Source: Lentimicrobiaceae bacterium (GTDB lineage: Bacteria > Bacteroidota > Bacteroidia > Bacteroidales > SKPS01). Taken from it: a stretch of 5,527 bases of DNA. Below the pieces are notes generated by a model, which ran no database searches, was not told where the DNA came from, and saw only the letters and a program-made list of their open reading frames with translations. Where the stretch lies: positions 1-5,527 of the forward strand of contig SKPS01000255.1 in NCBI GenBank assembly GCA_007119395.1. The letters are read 5' to 3'. Numbering within the stretch: the stretch's first letter is position 1; every line of letters starts with the position of its first letter. The position numbers and the translations under genes are program-made. Shown here piece after piece: positions 1-5,527 of this stretch.

Positions 1-103
1 AGATATAGCAATTAAGTATTGAAGCAACTTACTTCTTGACAAAATTAATAAAGTTATGGATTATTCATTGATGTATAACCAGCCTCATAGGAAAAAATAT
101 ATA

Positions 104-111
104 TATATTTG
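104..111 (+). promoter_or_regulatory. Possible Bacteroidota -7 promoter box (TATATTTG)
   Basis: TATATTTG matches the TAnnTTTG -7 consensus of the Bacteroidota housekeeping sigma factor exactly, and lies about 130 bases before the epimerase. No TTTG/TTG -33 box sits at the expected distance; the nearest upstream TTG (68-70) is 33 bases away, too far. The motif arises within an AT-repeat run (TATATATATATT, 98-109), so chance is a real alternative. Confidence 0.3.
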
Positions 112-129
112 TCATCTGAAAAACGAGCT

Positions 130-177
130 TCTGCCCCGGCCTCTTGATTGCGCAATAAGTAACCAGCAATGGGCAGA
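130..177 (+). promoter_or_regulatory. Leader segment with nested dyad symmetry
   Basis: TCTGCCC (130-136) can pair with GGGCAGA (171-177). Inside that span lies a perfect 10-bp palindrome, ATTGCGCAAT (147-156). The palindrome could be a dimeric regulator site; the outer 7-bp arms could close a stem in the leader RNA, though the 34-base loop makes it weak. No T-run follows, so it is not a standard terminator. The rest of 1-239 is AT-rich and shows no gene I can support. Confidence 0.25.
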
Positions 178-239
178 GTTTCCAAAACGATAAATATTTA
201 GAAGCATCTATTTTTCATGAATTATGACCAATCTCAACA

Positions 240-1172
240 TTGAAAGAAGAGGTGAAAAAAAATACGATATTGATTACCGGAGTATCTGGTCTGATAGGCA
301 CAGGTTTAAGGAAGGCATTACTGCATCGTGGTTTTGAGGTCCGGGGATTAGACATCAGAGGTAAAGGCGCTGAACGGGGAGATGTGCGGAACGAGTCTGA
401 TGTAGAGCGATCACTTCGGGGTTGTTGCGGAGTCATTCATCTGGCGGCTGTTAGCAGGGTAATAGATGGGGAGAGGGATCCGGAAAGGTGTTGGGATGTG
501 AATGTGAATGGAATCACCAATGTTCTGAAAGGGATCATAGCCCAAGAGCGAACTCCTTGGTTGATCTTTGCCAGCAGCCGCGAAGTGTACGGCAATGCTG
601 AGAAGCTACCGGTCAGAGAGGATTTCCCTATGGCGCCCATCAACATCTATGGTGAATCAAAAGTGCAGAGCGAGAAGTTGGTTGAGGAGTGTCGGAGAGA
701 GCACGGTTTGCTGTCAGCGGTTTTACGGTTTTCCAATGTTTTTGGGGGTATCAATGATCATACCGACAGAGTGATTCCGGCGTTTGTGAGCGCGGCTTTG
801 TACTCGGGCACTCTGCGGGTTGATGGAGATGAAAACACGTTTGACTTCACCTTTTTACCGGACGTGATCCGAGGGATCCTTTTCACAGTGGAGCACCTTA
901 TAAACAAAGGGGAGAGTCTCTCTCCTGTTCACCTGGTGGCGGGGAGGCCCACCACTTTGCGTGAGTTGGCAGAGCTAACCATCAAACTGTTAAACAGCGA
1001 TGCCACCATTGTCAGGGCACCATCACGGGATTATGATGTGGGGAAGTTCTATGGATGTACAGAGAGGGCACACCAAGTCCTTGGCTGGAAACACTCCACT
1101 TCCCTCGAATCGGGATTGCTTCAGTTGGCCCAAATGATGTCCGTACCATCAGATCTGCTCACACACCAGTAA
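240..1172 (+). CDS. NAD(P)-dependent nucleotide-sugar epimerase/dehydratase (extended SDR family)
   Basis: A cytoplasmic enzyme predicted to epimerise or dehydrate a nucleotide-activated sugar for glycan synthesis. The 310-residue length is normal for the extended short-chain dehydrogenase family. An N-terminal Rossmann fold is clear: TGVSGLIG (13-20) gives GxxGxxG, D38 ends the second strand as expected for NAD ribose binding, GDV (47-49) and HLAA (67-70) follow. The active site is visible as ASSREVYG (111-118, catalytic Ser 112 or 113) and YGESK (Y137, K141). RFSNVFGG (163-170) and the VDGDENTFDF segment (194-203) fit the substrate-binding half. The GalE/RmlB-like pattern does not reveal the sugar. 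The start is uncertain: the frame opens at 228 and has no ATG. TTG at 240 gives the longest product; GTG at 252 gives MKKNTILITG, a more typical N-terminus. It converges on the polysaccharide operon, which supports a role in making its sugar precursor. Confidence 0.9.
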   Translation: MKEEVKKNTILITGVSGLIGTGLRKALLHRGFEVRGLDIRGKGAERGDVRNESDVERSLRGCCGVIHLAAVSRVIDGERDPERCWDVNVNGITNVLKGIIAQERTPWLIFASSREVYGNAEKLPVREDFPMAPINIYGESKVQSEKLVEECRREHGLLSAVLRFSNVFGGINDHTDRVIPAFVSAALYSGTLRVDGDENTFDFTFLPDVIRGILFTVEHLINKGESLSPVHLVAGRPTTLRELAELTIKLLNSDATIVRAPSRDYDVGKFYGCTERAHQVLGWKHSTSLESGLLQLAQMMSVPSDLLTHQ

Positions 1173-1209
1173 AACCGCAAACATCAAAAGACTCCCAATT
1201 CCTTGAATA

Positions 1210-3207
1210 TCAGTCACCGGGTCCCCACTTTAACTGGTGGGCTTGCTGAATCAACGCCTCCAGTTGGGGCTCGTATTGATCTGTCTTGGAATAGTAATAT
1301 AAATCGAGCGCCTCACGGTACCTCCCCTGTTGAACATAGATCATCCCTAAGCCTCTCAATGCGGTCTGGTTACGCGGGTACAATCTGATACCCTCCTTAA
1401 ATAACTCCGCGGCCCTCTCATAGTCCTCGATCATAAAATAAACCGATGCCAGGTCATTGATGGCCGGAACAGAGAACGGGTTCTGCTCCAAGGCGTGCTT
1501 AAAATCATCAATGGCCTCACGGTATCTCTCCATCTGCATATTGGCATTGCCCCTGTACCAGTCTAATGCATTGTTGGTAGGGGTTAATGAAGCCACCCTG
1601 TTATTCCCTTTGTCAATCGCAGCAACCACGTCTTCCCAATGACCGGACAGCAAGGCATGGTGTGCATGCTTGGTGTACACCTCAGACCTGATCATCTGTT
1701 GCGTAAGGAAAATACCGACGCCTAACAAAACAATCATAATATAGAGTGTTGATTTCGGGCTCTCTCTGGATGTAACCGTTTCGCCCCTTGTTGTTTGCTT
1801 AGACACTGCCATTAAAACGGCAGCATAGAACATCATATAGGTGAGAACATCCACTCTCTCATACGGAAAAGCGAAGAGCCCATCAACACAAAAACCGGCG
1901 ATACCGGCCATCATCAGAATCACCAGAATTTTTCTTTGAACAGGAATCTTCTTTAGCAGTAATTTCCAGGCCATCACGAGTAGTGAGACAAAAAAACCAA
2001 GGTAGAGCAACATTCCCGGTATCCCCTTTTCAGCCAATGCCCAGAGAAAATCGTTGTGGGGTCTTCTCCAGTTGTGGTAATACCATTCTGACGGATCAGG
2101 CTGGAAGTAGTTTGGTGCATGGATTTTCCAGTTACCGGCTCCCGTTCCCAGTACCGGATGGTCAGCAAACATCTGCAGGGTACTGGCCCATATGGCGAGC
2201 CTCTTCACCCTGTTAGGCGAGGATGTGTCGAAAACAGACCCTACACGTTTGTGGATTTTTTCTACCTGCTCAACGGGATACTCTTCGTGGGCAACCGTTT
2301 GTTGCGGTTTATACTGCGGGTTGCTGATGGAGTAGTTGTTAATGAAGATGGCCGAAGCGATTGCCAGCACCAAAATCAACCCAATCACATACAGCCTGCT
2401 TTTCAGGTGCAGTTCTGAACCAGAGAAAACGGACTTCCTATGGTAGGCAGCAAAAAAGGCACTTACTAATACAAAAGCAATCATTGCGAGCCACACAGAG
2501 CGTGTTTGCGCCAGCACAACCACCATCACGTTGAGAAAGACAGAGATGCCAATCAACAGCCTCCAATGGAGCCGAGAGGTTAGGAAGGCGTAGGTTAGCA
2601 ATGGCAAAGCCAGAAAAAGCATCAGTGACACTACGTTTTTATGGGAATAGAGCCCTCTGATCTGGTACAATGCGTCGAGATCTGTTTGCCGGAACGCATG
2701 ACTGAAGTACTGTCCGAGCGCTGTGAGAGCAAGTATCAGAGACATCAGCAGGGCAGCAACGGCAAATGGCCGGATGTTTCCTGAGCGGGGAATCAAAGCA
2801 GCAGTAACCACCAGGTAGATCAACACAAACACAGCTTTCAACACATCAAACATCCCCTCTTTTGGGTTGATGGCAACGAACAGTGACACAATGGTAACCA
2901 GCACAAACCCGGCCCATAGCTTTGCAGGCCACAGTCGGATCATCTCGCCCGGGCGGAAATCACCCTTCCCGAAAAAGAGATAAAACAACACCACGACCAG
3001 CAAGAGAATCGCCAACACCATCAATTTTGGCACCAGTGTAAGGTCCACCGCAGGTCTGTAATAGAACAGCGGAAGCAGCACCAGACTCGCCAAAGCGTGC
3101 AGCCATAATATCAATTGAGGAACCTTAGATGCGGACAGTGGTTGCCCCTTTGGGTGTTGGGCTGCCTTGCCTCCTCTTTTTTCGGGGTAGTGTCTGTTCT
3201 TTTTCAT
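1210..3207 (-). CDS. O-antigen ligase/polymerase family membrane protein (Wzy_C/WaaL-like) with C-terminal TPR domain
   Basis: An inner-membrane protein of 665 residues, predicted to polymerise or transfer a lipid-linked glycan on the periplasmic side. A short basic N-terminus (1-28) precedes about a dozen hydrophobic segments (roughly 30-49, 57-79, 97-113, 121-139, 147-168, 190-209, 215-255, 272-289, 394-416, 427-445, 453-467, 487-504). Family landmarks are RGLYSHKN (184-191), AQTRSVWLA (233-241), the WASTLQMFADHPVLGTGAGN stretch (340-359) and RRPHNDFLWALAEKGIPG (381-398), whose His384 sits where WaaL-type ligases carry their important loop histidine. The segment from about 290 to 393 is the likely large periplasmic loop. 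After the last membrane helix come three TPR units (about 546-579, 580-613, 614-647), making it longer than a simple 400-450 residue ligase. It is the last gene of the operon, 45 bp after the radical-SAM gene. Ligase, Wzy polymerase and protein O-glycosyltransferase cannot be told apart from sequence alone. Confidence 0.9.
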   Translation of the reverse strand: MKKNRHYPEKRGGKAAQHPKGQPLSASKVPQLILWLHALASLVLLPLFYYRPAVDLTLVPKLMVLAILLLVVVLFYLFFGKGDFRPGEMIRLWPAKLWAGFVLVTIVSLFVAINPKEGMFDVLKAVFVLIYLVVTAALIPRSGNIRPFAVAALLMSLILALTALGQYFSHAFRQTDLDALYQIRGLYSHKNVVSLMLFLALPLLTYAFLTSRLHWRLLIGISVFLNVMVVVLAQTRSVWLAMIAFVLVSAFFAAYHRKSVFSGSELHLKSRLYVIGLILVLAIASAIFINNYSISNPQYKPQQTVAHEEYPVEQVEKIHKRVGSVFDTSSPNRVKRLAIWASTLQMFADHPVLGTGAGNWKIHAPNYFQPDPSEWYYHNWRRPHNDFLWALAEKGIPGMLLYLGFFVSLLVMAWKLLLKKIPVQRKILVILMMAGIAGFCVDGLFAFPYERVDVLTYMMFYAAVLMAVSKQTTRGETVTSRESPKSTLYIMIVLLGVGIFLTQQMIRSEVYTKHAHHALLSGHWEDVVAAIDKGNNRVASLTPTNNALDWYRGNANMQMERYREAIDDFKHALEQNPFSVPAINDLASVYFMIEDYERAAELFKEGIRLYPRNQTALRGLGMIYVQQGRYREALDLYYYSKTDQYEPQLEALIQQAHQLKWGPGD

Positions 3208-3252
3208 GATGCAAGATGATTAGGGTTTTCTTAAACACGACTCAAGGAATCA

Positions 3253-4554
3253 TCAGTTGTATTTTGTGTACCAACGGTTGTACTTGCGGAATCGGGTCGA
3301 ACCAACACTGCGGTATGGGATGTCCACACTTTGCTTGATTCTCTCCAAACGCTCTTTTTTCACCTGATCAGCCACTTTAGGAACGATGTTCTCAGCTTCA
3401 GATCCTTTCACTTCGTAGTATTCAAAGATATCGATTTCATCGAAACGACACCTTTTAATCAGTTCAAGTGTCGCCTGAAAATCCTCCTCGGTCTCTGTGG
3501 GGAATCCCACGATCACCTGGGTGCGGATCTTCAGCCCGGGATATGCCGCTTTGAGCTGATTAAACGCACTAACCATCCGCTCAATGTCGTGATAACGCCT
3601 CATCAGCTTGAGCACCCTCGGACTGCCTGATTGAATCGGAGAGAGAATGCTTTTGATCCTGCGGGTTTTAACCAATTCTGTCAGCTCATCAACATATTTA
3701 CATAACCATGCAGGGTTCACATCCTGAACAAATGCAATGTTAACCCGCTTGTCGACATTCAGAATCGTATGCAGCATTTCGGGGAAACTTGACTTGGAAT
3801 CGACGCCATAGGCACCTGTATCGCTTGAGAGGATATTGATCTTATACATTCGCTGTGCCACGGCACGTTTCACCTCATCGGCAATCTGATCCAACGGTTT
3901 GCTTTTGTGCTTGCCTATCGCTTTCTTAATTACACAAAATGAGCAATTTCCGGCACAACCGGTGGATGATCTCACAGAGAACAGCGTGTTGTCAAACCCA
4001 ATACCATTGGGGATGTTTTCTATGCTTTTGGTTTCAAAAGCTTTTTTCAAAGAGTATTTGGTGTGCAGCAGATACCACTTGGTTTTCCATTTCAGGTACC
4101 GGGTCCATCTCATTGCACCTTTTCCGGGGATATGCGTTAAATTGATGTTCGGGTTTCCATTTTGGCTGCTCACCTCACCAAAGTGCAACATGGCGTTGTT
4201 TGCATCGGGAATATCAGTGATTTTAACAGGCAGGTTAAGCACTTCATCGAATTTCTCCATCTCTTTGGTGACAATGATTTTGCCCATAAAAATCCCATCG
4301 AGGGCATCAGGATCCATGGCGGGTAAACAGCCATACAGAATCAGCTCGCCATCCCACTTACCAGCCTCTTTCAGACAGGCTTGCACTTTGGCAGTTTCAA
4401 CCTCTGTCAGTCCACACGAGACCACCACAATCAGATCGGCATCAGCAGCTTCATCGGCTTCTTCCATCCCGTTGGCAGAGAGGTAACTCTTGATCCGTGC
4501 AGCGTCAAGGCCCCTCCTGGAACACCCAAAAACGATGATATGAAACCTTTTCAT
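3253..4554 (-). CDS. Radical-SAM methylthiotransferase-family protein (MiaB/RimO/MtaB-like) lacking TRAM
   Basis: A cytoplasmic iron-sulfur protein of 433 residues. Known relatives attach a methylthio group to tRNA or ribosomal protein S12 using SAM and two [4Fe-4S] clusters. The N-terminal UPF0004 half keeps its three cysteines: FGCSRRG (C11), VVSCGLTEVE (C47) and YGCLPAM (C76). The radical-SAM core starts at STGCAGNCSFC (C200, C204, C207; CX3CX2C). SSDTGAYGVD (243-252), VNPAWL (279-284), SPIQSGSPRVLKLMRRY (305-321) and VGFPTETEEDF (349-359) match conserved core motifs of the family; the DTGAYG and NP motifs recall the MtaB/CDKAL1 branch. Oddities: the linker between the halves (about 100-190) has a basic-aromatic patch at 149-171, and the protein ends about 25 residues after the core, so the usual RNA-binding TRAM domain is absent. 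The ATG overlaps the stop of the upstream glycosyltransferase gene. Family membership is well supported; the substrate is unknown, and tRNA modification should not be assumed. Confidence 0.87.
   Translation of the reverse strand: MKRFHIIVFGCSRRGLDAARIKSYLSANGMEEADEAADADLIVVVSCGLTEVETAKVQACLKEAGKWDGELILYGCLPAMDPDALDGIFMGKIIVTKEMEKFDEVLNLPVKITDIPDANNAMLHFGEVSSQNGNPNINLTHIPGKGAMRWTRYLKWKTKWYLLHTKYSLKKAFETKSIENIPNGIGFDNTLFSVRSSTGCAGNCSFCVIKKAIGKHKSKPLDQIADEVKRAVAQRMYKINILSSDTGAYGVDSKSSFPEMLHTILNVDKRVNIAFVQDVNPAWLCKYVDELTELVKTRRIKSILSPIQSGSPRVLKLMRRYHDIERMVSAFNQLKAAYPGLKIRTQVIVGFPTETEEDFQATLELIKRCRFDEIDIFEYYEVKGSEAENIVPKVADQVKKERLERIKQSVDIPYRSVGSTRFRKYNRWYTKYN
4551..4554 (-). other. ATGA stop/start overlap coupling glycosyltransferase and radical-SAM genes
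   Basis: On the minus strand the four bases ATGA contain the ATG of the radical-SAM gene (4554-4552) and the TGA of the glycosyltransferase gene (4553-4551). No Shine-Dalgarno sequence is visible before this ATG (AGTGTTAATAGCCT precedes it), so the start probably relies on reinitiation by ribosomes finishing the glycosyltransferase. This is direct sequence evidence that the two genes share one transcript and are likely made in linked amounts. Confidence 0.85.
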
Positions 4555-5510
4555 AGGCTATTAACACTTGAGTGAATACGTGATGAATCAACCGGTTTCG
4601 GGCAGGTTACATAACCCCGGTAGAAACCGCACAGCACACATAAGTCGGCCAGGAAATACCTCAACCTTTTAGCAAATGTAAGATTTCTTCTTTTAATAAA
4701 GAGCTTTACCGTTTCAATGAATCGACCAACGGCGTATTTGTGTATGTTCATTTTCAGGTTGATGTTCTCTTTGTGTTTTTCTACGATCAGCTTCATCCCT
4801 TTGCCGTAGTTGATATGGGTTTTATAAATGGCCTTCAGGCTGTCGCGATGGTCATGGGCCACTTTGGCTTTTTGGGTTGCAGCGAGATAGTAACCCAGGT
4901 TGGTGATACGGAGTGACAGCTCGGGGTCCTCTCCACCTGCCCAGGCGAAGGTTGTGTCAAATCCTCCGATTTCAGTCAGCACCGACTTCCGGTACATGGC
5001 ATTGGCTGTTACCAGGAAATTGAGTTTGGGGTCGTTGATCTGGTGCGCCAAGGGGGTTACATCATCGATGTATTGTGCATAGAGCGTATCGTGCAACCGA
5101 TGGATAAACCCACCCAGTCCGGCACATTGTGGGTCATCAGGGAACTCTTCCAGCAGGTCTTCGAGCCATCTTGGGTCAGGGATACAGTCATCATCGAGAA
5201 ACGCCACGAACTCACCCTCTGCCATCTCAATACCGGTATTTCTGGCCACGGCGGGACCTTCGTTCTGCTTGTTTACAACCGTCAGGTGCATTTGCGTATC
5301 GCGCTGGTATGCTTCAAGAAATGCTGCAGTATCATCAGGAGAGCCGTCATTCACCACAATGACCTGGTAGCGCTTTTTGTCCAGGGTTTGCTGCTGAAGG
5401 GCATCCAGACAACGTACCAACGACACCCTTCTGTTGTAGGTTGGGATCACTACACTGACCCGTATCTTGTTATATGGATCTATGCTGTTCGTTCTGTCGC
5501 GTGTTTCCAT
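4551..5510 (-). CDS. Glycosyltransferase family 2 (GT-A fold)
   Basis: Predicted to transfer a sugar from a nucleotide-sugar donor to a growing glycan at the cytoplasmic face of the membrane. The 319-residue protein has a complete GT2 catalytic domain: VSVVIPTYNR (18-27) forms the first strand, VVNDGSPDD (52-60) contributes nucleotide binding, NEGPAVARNTG (83-93) is a standard GT2 motif, and FLDDD (104-108) holds the metal-binding DxD. GGFDTTF (182-188) and GGEDPEL (192-198) contain the likely acidic base region (E194, D195). The C-terminal part (220-319) is basic and partly hydrophobic around 284-301, without a clear membrane helix, so peripheral membrane association is possible. It is the first gene of the visible operon. 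The ATG at 5510 is chosen because the first catalytic strand begins 17 residues later; however the same frame stays open to the window edge, so a slightly longer N-terminus cannot be excluded. Donor and acceptor are not deducible. Confidence 0.92.
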   Translation of the reverse strand: METRDRTNSIDPYNKIRVSVVIPTYNRRVSLVRCLDALQQQTLDKKRYQVIVVNDGSPDDTAAFLEAYQRDTQMHLTVVNKQNEGPAVARNTGIEMAEGEFVAFLDDDCIPDPRWLEDLLEEFPDDPQCAGLGGFIHRLHDTLYAQYIDDVTPLAHQINDPKLNFLVTANAMYRKSVLTEIGGFDTTFAWAGGEDPELSLRITNLGYYLAATQKAKVAHDHRDSLKAIYKTHINYGKGMKLIVEKHKENINLKMNIHKYAVGRFIETVKLFIKRRNLTFAKRLRYFLADLCVLCGFYRGYVTCPKPVDSSRIHSSVNSL

Positions 5511-5527
5511 GAAAGTTTTGGATTGCA

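Noticed and set aside
36..64. TTGACA (36-41) with GATTAT (59-64) at 17-bp spacing as a sigma70 promoter
   Set aside because: The -10 half matches TATAAT at only 4 of 6 positions in an AT-rich stretch, and the window looks like Bacteroidota, which use a different consensus.
98..109. TA dinucleotide run as a phase-variable repeat
   Set aside because: It has only six TA-type units in a generally AT-rich leader, and no evidence of variation.
217..243. Eight-codon upstream frame (MNYDQSQH) as a leader peptide
   Set aside because: It has no ribosome site or regulatory codon run; the overlap of its stop with TTG 240 is noted but is not enough to call a leader peptide.
1224..1241. CCCAC/GTGGG hairpin as a terminator for the epimerase or the operon
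   Set aside because: The stem is only 5 bp with an 8-base loop, no T-run follows on either strand, and it lies inside the C-terminal codons of the ligase gene.
3899..4486. 195-codon plus-strand open frame opposite the radical-SAM gene
   Set aside because: It lies entirely antisense to a gene with intact family motifs, and its translation shows no recognisable domain; it is a shadow frame.
1..5527. CRISPR array, insertion sequence, tRNA or rRNA
   Set aside because: No regularly spaced repeats, transposase motifs, terminal inverted repeats or structured RNA gene signatures were seen on either strand.

Overview
This 5.5 kb window is part of a surface-polysaccharide (exopolysaccharide, capsule or lipopolysaccharide) locus. 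It holds four real genes. None has a convincing Shine-Dalgarno sequence. The only promoter-like element I see, TATATTTG at 104-111, fits the TAnnTTTG -7 box of Bacteroidota. Together with the gene content this points to a Bacteroidota-type bacterium, but that is inference and not proof.

Layout: positions 1-239 are an AT-rich leader with a possible Bacteroidota -7 box and a 10-bp palindrome. Positions 240-1172 (+) encode an extended-SDR NAD(P)-dependent nucleotide-sugar epimerase/dehydratase with no ATG start in its frame. A 37-bp convergent gap follows. The rest is one minus-strand operon, transcribed right to left: a family 2 glycosyltransferase (5510-4551), a radical-SAM protein of the methylthiotransferase family (4554-3253, sharing an ATGA stop/start with the glycosyltransferase), and a membrane O-antigen ligase/polymerase (Wzy_C/WaaL-like) with a C-terminal TPR tail (3207-1210, after a 45-bp gap). 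The operon promoter lies beyond the right edge.

Inferred working model: the epimerase supplies a modified nucleotide sugar, the glycosyltransferase adds a sugar to a growing lipid-linked glycan in the cytoplasm, and the Wzy_C protein polymerises or transfers the finished glycan on the outer side of the inner membrane.

The odd member is the radical-SAM protein. It keeps all six cysteines expected for the two iron-sulfur clusters of MiaB/RimO/MtaB enzymes and carries DTGAYG and NP motifs resembling the MtaB/CDKAL1 branch. It has no C-terminal TRAM domain, has a basic-aromatic linker instead, and is translationally coupled to a glycosyltransferase. It may modify something other than tRNA, and it is the best candidate here for undescribed biology.
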